64,000 bases of DNA, from positions 186,001 to 250,000 of the forward strand of contig OZ025651.1 of assembly GCA_964019335.1 (NCBI GenBank), read 5' to 3'. This DNA is from Diplonema japonicum. Lineage: Eukaryota; Euglenozoa; Diplonemea; Diplonemida; Diplonemidae. The notes below the pieces were generated by a model, which saw only the letters and a program-made list of their open reading frames with translations, was not told the DNA's origin and searched no databases. Positions 1-10,225 of the stretch are shown here, one piece after another. Each line of letters begins with the position of its first letter. Position 1 is the first letter of the stretch. The position numbers and the translations under genes are program-made.

Positions 1-602
1 AGAACACCGTTTGGTTTGAGCTGGGAAAGGGTTTCCTCCATCGCCTTGATGTCGCCGTCAGGGTTTAGCGGGTCCCCGTACCGCCCAAGCCCATCGTGGT
101 CGAACGAGGACATCGAGAAGGCGGCGTCAAGGTTCGTACAGTGTTCCGAGCCATCCCTGCACTCCTCCACAGTCACCGTTGTGATCCCGTCGTAGTCGTA
201 CGTTATTTTGTTGTACTCAATGGTGATGGCTTCCTTCGCACCGTGGACGAGGGCAACTGCTTCGAACCAAGGTTCCATTGAGCCGTAGACCCCTACCCTC
301 GAGTCCTTCAGAAGGGGGTATTTCTCCAGCGCGGAGAATATCCACATTCTTTTGTTGTCTACCTTCAGGTTGACGCCTTTCCTTTTCATCCTCTCTGCTG
401 CGTCCACGAACCCTTGAACGTTTTCCTTTGCATACTTGTAGTGGGTGCCCTTCCCCTCCGGGCCCGTGTCATCCACAAACATGTCTGCCACTGGTATCTT
501 CCCTTCTAAAGTATAGCTTTGCACCAAATCTTCAGGCATTTCCCGTGGCGGCCCTGACAGCACCGTACAAGCTACCACTACGGCATAGGTTATGGATGCC
601 AT
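1..602 (-). CDS. DUF268-like protein, 3' part cut off by window edge
   Basis: The frame opens with ATG at 602 and stays open for 200 codons to the window edge, so the C-terminus is missing. The start MASITYAVVVACTVLSG looks like a signal peptide or anchor. The middle has the patterns VGVYGSMEPWFEA, ITIEYNKITYDYD, TVEEC and SSFDHDGLGRYGDPLNPDGD. I recognise these as the signature of the DUF268 family, whose fold resembles SAM-dependent methyltransferases; its substrate is unknown. The stretch FDHDGLGRYGDPLNPDGD is the most conserved part of that family and is complete here. The A-rich sequence just before the ATG matches the leaders of other genes in the window. Family assignment is from memory of the motif. 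Catalytic activity is not shown. Confidence 0.8.
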   Translation of the reverse strand, partial: MASITYAVVVACTVLSGPPREMPEDLVQSYTLEGKIPVADMFVDDTGPEGKGTHYKYAKENVQGFVDAAERMKRKGVNLKVDNKRMWIFSALEKYPLLKDSRVGVYGSMEPWFEAVALVHGAKEAITIEYNKITYDYDGITTVTVEECRDGSEHCTNLDAAFSMSSFDHDGLGRYGDPLNPDGDIKAMEETLSQLKPNGV

Positions 603-875
603 TTTGTTTCTCCTTTTTTTGTCTCAAATGATGAAACGATAAAAAAAAGGGGGGGGGGGGACAAGCTGGAGAAACTAAAAAAAAAAACCACATAGAGGGT
701 TCCTCCTTTATTTTTTTACTTACTTTTACCCACTTTTTCTTTTTTTGTTTCTCTCTCTCTCTCTTTTTTTTTTTTTTTTTTTTTGTATTGCCGTTGAGTT
801 GGCACCCTATTCATTTTTCTATATTTTTTTTCACTCCCCCCTTCTTTCCCTCCGGGAAAAAAAAATAAGAAGTAA

Positions 876-907
<32 letters not shown>

Positions 908-1982
908 TCGATCTATTTGTGCGATCCTACACGTGCCAGGTGCCGATCGTCGGGTTTGCCTTTCAGTCTGCGCTAAGAACATCTGCCGCAGTCTCTTCAG
1001 AAGCGGTGTTCACGCGCGAACACCCCGGGCCAGGGGCGTCTCAGGATTGGAATGCGATCAAAGCACATTTGACAAAATCCAGCGCCAAAAGCCGCTCAAC
1101 GACAATTTGGTGTTGCAGTGCCTCCTCCAGTTGTGCTGCTGTCGTCTTGGTGTTTCTTCACGCAAGGCCGCAGGTGCGTCCTACGGCTTTCACGTAATAG
1201 TACCCCAACACATAAAAAGGGAGAGAGAGAAGGGGAAGAATATGTGGCAAGAATGGAATTCTGAACGGGCACACACACAATAGAGTTGCATCTGCTCACA
1301 ACTCTATAGACTCTCCAGCTTGCAGTATAGAAAAAGATCATTCGGGAAGCCTTATGATCAGAAAGGGGAAGGCCGAAGTACGTCAACTCACATGGCGGTC
1401 TTAGTCATTGCTTACAAAGAAAAAGAAAAGAAAAAAAGCACTTTTTTTTTTACTGATAGAATGTTCTTATTTGAGTCAAAAAAAAAAAAACGGGGAGGGG
1501 AAGCTGAGAAACCAACAAAGACCGTAACGAAAAAAAAGAGAGAGAGAAATAAAATAAAGTTCACCCTTCCTCTCACAGACAACTTACCGATCTATAATAC
1601 ACATCCCCACCATTCTTTTTTTCTTTCCCCCCGCCTAATTCTTGTTTGTTTCCCCTTAACCACTAAAACCGGACGCCAGAGAGGCGTGCAACGCAAGCTA
1701 AATCTGGGCTAGAATCTCCAGAGGTCACTTCTCCATAAATAAACCACTTTGTATGGTTAAATCCTGCCATTTTTTGAATTTCTTAAGGCCTAAAAGTCCT
1801 AAAGGAAATGGGGGCTGTGGGCTTAGTGGTTAAATAAAAAAGATCTACTTTGAACCTTTTGCTGCATTGTATCTACTCCCCTCCCCCTCCCCCCATCACT
1901 TCTTCTTCTCTAGCTTTAGTTCGAGGCTTGCAAGCTTATTGATGTTCGCGGCAAGCAGGGCTTCAATGTCTATTTTTTATTC
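603..1982. other. Intergenic region with homopolymer runs; one possible exon
   Basis: This 1.4-kb stretch between the 999-aa gene and the DUF268 gene is rich in A, T and G runs. A GC-richer island lies at about 907-1200. On the minus strand, 1041-1145 reads as a 34-residue C-terminal peptide (TTAAQLEEALQHQIVVERLL... ending in TGA) directly behind an AG. A 39-nt GTAGGA...AAG segment at 1146-1184 could be a miniature intron in front of it. I cannot connect this to a start codon. Nothing else is supported here. Confidence 0.35.
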
Positions 1983-4900
1983 TTAAAAACTTTCCTCCGG
2001 CTTTATTGACCACATACCTTGAGTCCCCCTTAATGAACCCCCGTCAAGCAAGCTGGTACTGCGCGACACCTGTGAGTCCAAAAGGTTCCTGCCTTGTCCG
2101 TGCCCAGACACGGAGAGTGCGTCTTTGAGGGTTTTCGGTCTGTTGCTAGACAACGAAAGGGAACTGTTTTTCCTTTCTAACTCAGCAAGAGGAAGCACTT
2201 CGGGTAAGGTGCCCCTAATAGGTGCGGAGTAAGGCCTGCCGAACCTATCCGCCTTGTCATGGAGAACACGCAGCGGGGGTGACGCAGTGCGTAGTGGTGC
2301 ATTGGTGTGCTTCAACGGGGATAGCATGCGCCTGTGCCTCGTCGTGCTCTGCTCTACTGCCAATGGTTTTTGGAGGATGCTTGCCCCCATGCCCATGAGC
2401 ATGCCCATGCCCCCCCAAGCGTCTGCTGACAAAGACATGCTGTGCCTTTCGGACAGCACCCTCTTCACTGTTCGTATGTCTGCCGTTGCTGCCCTGTTTT
2501 CCAAAGCCTCGACCGACCTCCTCTGCCGTGCCACCTCAACCCTTGGGCACTCATCATCGCTCGCCCCATCCAGCCTCGGTGTTCTTGCATACCTCCCTAT
2601 GCTCGCCACCGTTCCCGGCCGTCCCTCAAACACCTGCATGGTAGACCACGAGTCCTTTGTCTGCGACAAGACGCTCTCTGGCAGGCTCGGCACCCGCACC
2701 CTGGTCCCTTCATCGATCTCCACAATTATCGTCCGCTCCGCCTCGTCGTCGCTCACGGACTTCGCCACTTTTTTCTTTCTTCTCTTCGTTTTCTTCACGC
2801 TCACCTCTGTTACTGTTGACACCTCCGACTGCCGCAGCGAGCAGGGCGTCGCCTCCCACAAGGGTACTTCTTCCTGTGCTGTGTTGCTGCACATCTAACT
2901 GCATACCTGTTCGCTGTGTAGCGGCTCTTGCGAACCGTCGTGCTGCGGGTGAACAAATGTGGTCTCGCCTGCCATTGATTGGCCAAATTCAGACCGCCCT
3001 GGGCTGTACTCCTCTCCCTCATCGACAGGTAGAGAGAAGGACACTGACTCGTCAACAGCATTCTCAACAGTAGGCGACGGCAGTGCCCCTTGCAGCGGTT
3101 CCTCAGCTGCTTGGTACACAGCTGGGCTTGTTGGCCGCATACAAGGGGTGAAGTATTCAGGGGGTGCCAAGGGAGTAGTCTCGCCAAGGAAGTTATGTTC
3201 CTTACCTGTCCACTTGCAGAACCTAGCAGCGGACTCTTTTGAGCAGCCGCAGTCGGGGCAGACACTATGCTCTTGCGACGGTGTCGTGGGCAGAAGGGGA
3301 GCCACGTGCATCAGAGCTTGAGGGGGTGTCGACACTGCTGGGGGCACTGTTGCTGGCTCAGGAACGGATGTCTGCATAGGAACATGGGACTCCCGTGCAT
3401 GTGCATGTGCGTGTGGTACGTGTGGCAGTGACACAGGAAGGGGGACTGGCTCGGGTTCAGGAACTTGCGATACCGGAACAAGTACAGGAACGGGTGCCGC
3501 TATGGGTGCGGGCACCGGAGCAGGCATGGGAGCGTCGAACCCATGTGGCAGTGCCTCAGGAATAGTCGGCTGATGCCGATCATGAGGTGGTGCCGTGATG
3601 CCGTTGGAGGCAAGTGCTTGTGAAGCAAGATAGTTTTGGTCAGGGATATCAAGCGGTAAGTCTGGTGGCATACTTCCCGGGTTGTTCAGGGGGACTTTCG
3701 CAGCTCCCAGGGATACTTCTGACTGCAGAGAGGGCTGCGGCAGCGGGTGATCACCAGTGTGTGGTGTCATGCTCTGCGATGGGGGCTCCTCTTGCAACAG
3801 CCTCGGCGTTTTTTTCGCGCCCTTCTCTGCTTGTATGGCTTCTGCTAGCTTCCTCTCAAGCATCTCGTCTTGCTTTCGTTCTTCGTCCTTTTCTTTCTTC
3901 AGCCGTTCCTCTTTCAGACGCTGCTGTTCTTCTAGCTCTCTTCTCCACTGCAGCTTAGCTTCCTGTTCCTTTTTCATCCTTGCGATGTCGTTGTCCGACG
4001 CTACCACAGGTCGCCCGTTGATCCAGGTTGTTGCCCCGGCAAGGCTTCCTGGAGTAGGACGCATACTCACAGGTTCAGGCTTGGGTGATGGTGGTGGTGA
4101 AGGCGTTTTGTGTGTGGTTTCCTTATCGCCCTGCTGGGCTCGTATTTGTCTCTCCAGTTCTTGACGGTACCGCTCCTGCTTCAACTTCTGTTCCGATCGC
4201 AGCTCAACTTGCGTCTTGCCGATGTTGTCACTGCTTGAGCTCGGCCTGTTTGTATTGAGCTCCCTTGATGAGGGTCTGACGATCGCGTCACGGCTGAGCT
4301 GCTCCCGAACACCCATGGCATCCGAAGGCAGTGAATGTGACTGATGCTGCAGCGGCGCTTGTTGCTCTGCAGCCCTGTTATGGGAGTATGTGTTGTACGG
4401 GGCCTGCTGCTGCTGCTGCTGCTGTTGTTGTTGTTGTTGCATGTACTGCTGCATCTGCATCTGTTGCATGAACATTTGCTGCTGTGCATAGAAGGCTTGC
4501 AGTTGTTCAGGTGTGTAATTGCTTTCGTTTTGCACAGGCACAACAGGCGCCACAGGCTGGGCAGGCGTAAAGAATGCCTCTTGTTGCACAGATGTTGCAG
4601 AAGGATACATCCCAGTCACAGGTGGTGGGTACACGGCAGGGGGTGTTACGTACGCAGGAGGTGGTTGCTGCATGGGCGGCATCACAGGCTCTGCTGGCGG
4701 TGTGGGCGATCCATTCCGCGGAGGAACTACTTCCGAAGGGCCACCACCTGAGGGTTGCTGCTGTGGTCGTTTTTGTTTAAGTTGTTCTTCCAGAGCATTC
4801 TTGTACTCTTCCTGTAACCTACGCTTGTCGTTCAGCTGCGATCCTCTCCTGCCAGCCGGTGCCTCGGCTTTCCCCAAACTCCCGAAAAAGTCCCCCTGCT

Positions 4901-5015
4901 GTGTCACCTGGTTGTCTTTCACCTTCATCTCTTCCTTAATCCTCCGCTGCTCATCTAGCTCCTGTTTGTACTGCCTCTGCTTCGCCACCTTGTCATGCGA
5001 GACACCTCCGATCAT
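1983..5015 (-). CDS. Coiled-coil and Pro/Gln-rich protein, 999 aa, two exons; possibly cytoskeletal
   Basis: Two reading frames, 2907-5015 and 1983-2873, are separated by one TAG. Removing a 33-nt GTATGC...CACAG segment (2874-2906) removes the stop and joins them in phase. The ATG at 5015 follows an AG by one base; further upstream the frame only has non-ATG starts. The N-terminal half contains four spaced copies of a charged motif (QYKQELDEQRRIKE, QEEYKNALEEQ, QERYRQELERQIR, QWRRELEEQQRLKEE), separated by Pro/Gln-rich linkers and a polyglutamine run. A Cys cluster CPDCGCSKESAARFC follows near residue 610. The second exon is basic and Ser-rich. The repeated K/R-Y-x3-LE-x-Q pattern recalls centrosome and axoneme proteins such as CSPP1 or CCDC66, but this is only a resemblance. 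Confidence 0.7.
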
Positions 5016-5222
5016 CCTGACCACAAGGATGGTATTTTCTTTCCTAACTCGTGAGTGCACCAAAAGCTATTACTTTAGCAGCATAGTTGATGTGACGGTA
5101 GGGGGGTAGTGCTCTGTGGCGATGGCGTGAAGTCGAAGAAAATAGCTAATAGACAACCTTATGAATTACTGGTGTATCACGAATTATTGGGTAGCATCGA
5201 TATACCCCCTGGTATATAGAAC

Positions 5223-8200
5223 CTACAACGTAACTTTATCTTTGAGGCTCTCGTTTGTCGTCTCAAGTTCACTCTCTGAATCTTGGGGCACATGCACCTC
5301 GGGAATCGTATTGAGTAGTTGCTTTCTTCGTTCAATCCACTGTGAGTGTGCATAATGATGGAAGCACATACCTTGCCAATCATGATCCCTATGCCGAGCA
5401 CAACAATCAGCAGGACACCCAGCACACCAACGAGGACCTCTTGGCTTCTATCTTTCGTGCCGGAAGTACCAGTACGGGTGCCCGTAGGAGCGGTGGTAGG
5501 AGTTTCAGTAGGACTTGCAGTCGGGGTTGTTGTGGGACCTGCTGTTGGAAGTGCAGTCGGGGCTGTTGTGGGACCTGCTGTGGGAACTGCAGTCGGGGTT
5601 GTTGTGGGACCTGCTGTGGGAAGTGCAGTCGGGGCTGTTGTGGGACCTGCTGTGGGACCTGCTGTGGGAACTGCAGTCGGGGTTGTTGTGGGACCTGCTG
5701 TGGGAACTGCAGTCGGGGCTGTTGTGGGACCTGCTGTGGGACCTGCTGTGGGAACTGCAGTCGGGGTTGTTGTGGGACCTGCTGTGGGAAGTGCAGTAGG
5801 GGCTTCTGTAGGACTTGCAGTCGGGGCTGTTGTGGGACCTGCTGTGGGAACTGTAGTCGGGGCTACTGTAGGAATTGTGGTCGGGGTTGAAGTAGGGAGT
5901 GCCGTTGGTGCTGCAGTGGGGATAGCAGGAGGACTCGTCGTGGGTACATCTGTGGGCGTGATGGGGGATGCTGTTGCGGGGGCTACTGTAGGATTACCAG
6001 AATAGAACTTCATTTCGAACCCTGCACCTGGCCCTATTAGATCAGACTCGAAAACCACGAGCGTAGGCCCCGTTACTTCGACAGACTGCTGGTCCCCATT
6101 TCTACCGTTGTACTCCACTACAGGGTGCCCTTTGTCCTCGCTGCCCTTGTACACCCACACGTGGTCGTAGCTTACTTCAATGTCGAAAGATGTGAATTTC
6201 AACTGCACCGTTGCGGTGGGTGCGACGTCGAACAGCCACATGCACCTCAGTGAGTTCTCATAGTGGTGTTCCCCGTTAATGTGCACCCATCCGCTAATGT
6301 CGGTGATTTCCACCACCTCCTTGTCCTTGCAGTAGTAGGCGGGCGTTTCACAATCTTTTCCCAAGAACCCAGGTTTGCAGTACTCGCACAATTCGCCTGC
6401 CCAGTTCCCGTGGCAGGTGCAGTGCTTCTCTAAAGGGTCGCCTGACAGGGGGCCACAAGTCCCGTGGTTATTGCAGCTGCATTTGTTGTCACAGTTTGGT
6501 CCGTACATCCCGTGTACACATGTTTCGCATCTAGTACCTTGGAAGTTTGCATCACATTTGCACTGGTTGTTCCCCACACAAACACCGTTGTTGTTGCAGT
6601 AAACCTCACTGGAGCACAGAGAGCAGTCCACATGGTGGTATTTGATGTCACATTGACAAGTACCTTCCATGCATGTCCCCCTTGAAGGACCTCCGCAGTC
6701 CCCGGGGCACCCAATATCGTCTGTGTCTTCTATCCCAGGAGCAGTTACCACCAACGAAAAAGGCACACCATCGTAGGCTCCGTGCTCTACTACGTGGTAC
6801 CCATAAACGTACACGGTGTAGGCCCCAGCCACGGCCTCTGTCGTCACCTGCTCCACAACATTCACCCTGTCGTAGCCTGTTTGTTGTGTCGCCGTCACTG
6901 AACGCACAATGCTACCATCCGCTTTCTTGAGGACAAGGTCCAAGTCGTTGACTAGGGCCTTCGCAGACCCCTTTGCTGCAGGGGGGTCAGACCACACCAG
7001 TGTCACCTTTACTGTCTTCGCAAGCGATTTCGCAATGTTACCGTCTGTCAGGAAAGCGTATTTATATACTCCGTCCTGTCCCAGCGTCTGGTTGTGCGCT
7101 ATCTTGACATGTGTCTTGTCCGTCATCCAATCCTGTGTCCCTGAGAAGTACAAGATGTCTTGCAATGCCATGCGCCCAAACCCTGTGTATGCATCGATGT
7201 ACGAGGCGGCATTGCCGGACCTGCCACTGTGCAGGATCATGGCCTTGACGAGCGTGTTTGCCGGCACCATGCTAGCTGTGGCGTCCTTCTGCCCTCTGGG
7301 GTGCCACCCCTCCATGAAGTACTGACGGATCAGAGCGGCGGCTGCAGAAACAAAGGGTGCTGCCATGCTGGTACCGTGTCTCTTATCAGTCTTACAGGTG
7401 GCGCTGGGTGTCAGGCCACTTGTGTGTGCTGAGGTGATTTGGTTACCAGGTGCCATGATCTCGGGCTTGATGCGGTGGTCCCAGGTGGGGCCAGCAGCGG
7501 ACGTGAATGAACGCGACCTGCCGCTCTCCAGCTGCACGTTCATGTGCGAGCCGACTGCGATGACGTTCTTGGCAGAAGCAGGAGACAGCACACCATCTTT
7601 TACACCGCCGTTGCCCGCAGCAGCGACGACAGTGAAGTCGGAATGTTTAAACATGAACTCGTCAGCCTCGCTGTCGAGAGTGACGTACTTCTCGGGCTTC
7701 CCGTTGCCCCATGAGTTGTGAGAAACCTTGGCGCCGATGTCCCGTCCGGTGGCAAAGTACACGCGCAGGTCGTACGGGAGGGTCAGCCCGATGGAAGTGT
7801 GTGACATGTCGTAGAAGAAGACTTTTGCATCGGGTGCAAGCCCGTTGTAATCAGTTTGCTGGGATAAGGTGTTCCCTGCCAGCGATCCCGTCACGTGCGA
7901 CCCGTGCCCGACTGCGTCTGTCATGTCGATCGTTCCCTCGTAGTTCTCGTATCTTTTGTAGGAGATGATCTTCCTGTGGTCGTAGCTGACGTTGGGGTAC
8001 ACAGCCACGCTCAGCAGTGGATCGGAGAAGAAGCACGACTGCACATCAACACCAGTGTCCCCTACCATGACGATCTGCCCGGAACCTGAGATCTTGCCGT
8101 ACGGGTTGTCCCACAGGGGACGAGCCCCAGGGTCGTCGGACTGGGTGATTGAAGTTGCCATCTTGTTGGTTAGCGTGGCGGGGGTGTACGCCCGCACTAA

Positions 8201-8755
8201 GGATATCTCTCGGTGTTTAGCGAGGAGAGACTTAATCTCACGTGCTGCAACGGACGGGTCTGTGAAGGTGGCAAAATACCTCGTGAGGCCAACGCGCTCA
8301 AGTCGCAAAGCACCTGAGCACGAAAACCCGTCCATCTCCTCAGCGAAGTCGATCAAGTAGCTGGACGTGTCGTCGCGAAGGCCTTCAAGTCGACTGTGCG
8401 TGGCATGCAGCCTCCTCAAGTCTTTGATCACCCATCCCTTCTCCGAGCTCAGCCTCAATATTTCCCCAAGCTTTGCATATACCTTGTATGATCTCGCAGG
8501 AACGAGTTCCACATTGTTGCACTGAAGGCCGTCCTCCATCTCAGTAATTGATTTGGGTGCGTGCCCTTTCTTATATGTAACTAGATGGTGCCATTTGTCG
8601 CGCAATGCTGTTTCAGTGTGGTGCTTTTCATGGACAGACATCTTCTTGCATTTCTCAAGCTTGTGGTAGTGTATCGTCTCAGTGCAAGTACCCCCTTCAA
8701 CGGACACAATGCTTATAAACGCAAGAAGGAATACAGAGAAAACCTGCATTTGCAT
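5223..8755 (-). CDS. Membrane-anchored subtilisin-like serine protease with EGF, CUB and Pro/Thr repeats
   Basis: Exons 5372-8755 and 5223-5339 join across a 32-nt intron (5340-5371, GTATGT...CACAG), giving 1166 aa. The start at 8755 opens a clear signal peptide (MQMQVFSVFLLAFISIVSVEG); the longer open frame runs upstream into a poly-C tract and is rejected. The S8 triad is visible: Asp233 in VGDTGVD, His284 in GHGSHVTG, Ser463 in GTSMAAP, with Asn382 in AAAGNGG as oxyanion residue. The region between signal and protease may be a propeptide. Cys-rich EGF/laminin-type modules (about 690-830) and a CUB-like domain (about 840-950) follow. Next come about 130 residues of Pro-Thr repeats, a transmembrane helix (VLVGVLGVLLIVVLGIGIMI) and a short tail encoded by exon 2. 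It should be a type I surface protease with an intact active site; its substrate is unknown. Confidence 0.9.
5500..5900 (-). repeat. GC-rich minisatellite encoding the Pro-Thr stalk
   Basis: Within the protease gene, units of about 12 nt reading PTAVPTAGPTTTPT and variants repeat for roughly 400 bp. Longer blocks of 24-36 nt are almost identical, which points to recent expansion. It encodes the extended and probably heavily O-glycosylated stalk that lifts the protease off the membrane. The opposite strand is also open through this tract, giving a false antisense reading frame. Confidence 0.85.
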
Positions 8756-9399
8756 TGTGTTTGTAGCTTCCTTCGGTTGGATATGTTGTACAACGAAAGG
8801 TAGTGCAGCAACGGAAAAATAGCAGCAAGCTGGGGGGGGGGGGGGGGGGGGGGAGAACAAAATGTCGGAATCCAGAGTGAATTTTCCCTTGACGTGGGTT
8901 CCGTCATGTGAGGCAATTGTCCTTCGTGTCCTTTTCAATGGGAGAATAGGCACCGAGGATACAAAGAAGAAATGAATCAAAAAAAAAGCTTGTATTTGAT
9001 TCGGTCAAAAAATCAGAAGCAATAAAGAAATGTGTATGATATTTACGAATCAAAGTTGAGTTCTTTCCTTTTTTTTCTCTCTCTTCCCCTTCTACCCCCC
9101 CCCCCCCCCCCCATCCGTAAATTGAATTTACTGATTTGTGCGTGTTCACACGTCTCTTACTTATACTTTTTCCTTTTCCCTCATTTTTCTTCCTAAAGAA
9201 AAGCAACGAAAAAACTCAAGAAAAACTATTAAAAAAAACGGAAGCAAGGGGGTTAGAGTTTGCTAAAAAAAAAAGAAAAATGAACATTATTTTCAAAAAA
9301 AATCTCATTAAATTAAATCTTACCACCCACCCGATCAGGTTCAGGCTTGAGATGAACACCTCTTTACAGCGGCGTTTAGTTTTTCTTCAGCTCCCCTCT
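8756..9399. other. Intergenic region, homopolymer-rich
   Basis: The 640 bp between the protease start and the next gene's stop hold a poly-G run near 8832, a poly-C run near 9097 and many A/T runs. I see no supported gene, RNA or repeat family here. Open frames are produced by the homopolymers. Confidence 0.6.
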
Positions 9400-9858
9400 T
9401 CACGGGTCGCTGAGGTCGTCAAATATATTATCATTATTTTCAGCGTATACATTACCAGACCCCCTACCCCGGACGGCCATTTCCTCCATCTGACCTTGAC
9501 GAAGATTTGCGTAATTCTTGGATTTCTTTCGCCTCACGAGGATCTGCGTGGGGGGGGGAGGGGGGGTTTCACGAGAAAAAGAAAAAAAAAAGAATACCTT
9601 GTATCCCATGATACAAATTACTATCAGCAATATGACTGCGCCTATGTAAGTTGTGTTGCCTAGGCTGCCACCAGAACCACTTGATTGCTTTCCGATAGGC
9701 TTTGGAGACGATGACGACGATGACGCGACTGGTGTTTCTGGTGCCTGAGGGGTCGGTGAGCTGTCGTATTCGGCATCAACAGGCCCGTCGTCAGTGACTG
9801 CGGTGACTGCACACGTAATCTGAACAAGAAGGAGGGTGAGCAGAAACCGGTCCATCAT
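9400..9858 (-). CDS. Small type I membrane protein, unknown function, one intron
   Basis: The frame starts MMDRFLLTLLLVQITCAVTA, a signal peptide. An acidic, Pro/Ser-rich ectodomain follows, then a transmembrane helix (TYIGAVILLIVICIMGYK). A 54-nt intron (9544-9597, GTATTC...CACGCAG) lies just after the helix. Its length is a multiple of three and it has no stop, so the frame reads through it, but it encodes only a Phe and Pro run. Spliced, the cytoplasmic tail is basic (ILVRRKKSKNYAN) and then acidic, for 134 aa in total. The ATG sits directly behind an A-rich leader. I do not recognise a family. Confidence 0.65.
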   Translation of the reverse strand: MMDRFLLTLLLVQITCAVTAVTDDGPVDAEYDSSPTPQAPETPVASSSSSSPKPIGKQSSGSGGSLGNTTYIGAVILLIVICIMGYKVFFFFSFSRETPPPPPTQILVRRKKSKNYANLRQGQMEEMAVRGRGSGNVYAENNDNIFDDLSDP

Positions 9859-10225
9859 TTTCTTTTTTTTTTTTTCCCTTTCAAATAAAAACTCTCACCC
9901 GAAGAACAGAAAAGATATCGAACGAAAACAAAAAAAAAAAAAGAAAAAAAAAATACCCTGCATACTGGGAAATAGGGGGAAGGGGAGATAAATAACACAA
10001 AAAATCTTACAGGGGGGAAAAAAAGAAAATACAAGAGTAAGTGGTGGGGCACTACCACGAAGTGTTCGGTAACTCAAAGGCGGGGGAGGGCGATGAAAAG
10101 AAAATGGCCTCCCCTCTCCCCTCAGGATTATTTGCTATACCTCCTGTGAAGAGAATTTTAAAAAAAAGAAAAAAAATATATGAGTTAAAGGAAGTCTTTG
10201 TGAGACGCCCCCTTGTTCTCATGCT

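Noticed and set aside
745-1197. 150-codon plus-strand frame with Phe and Lys runs
   Set aside because: Created by T and A homopolymers; no domain, wrong strand for this array.
2892-2897. Stop-codon readthrough or two overlapping genes at the TAG
   Set aside because: A 33-nt intron with the usual GTATG donor covers the TAG; many other introns in the window have the same size and form. Kept as a finding because RNA proof is lacking.
5342-6005. Long plus-strand frames rich in Cys-Gly-Thr or Val-Gly opposite the protease gene
   Set aside because: They are the antisense of the Pro-Thr repeat tract; the minus-strand gene has a signal peptide, catalytic triad and correct splice sites.
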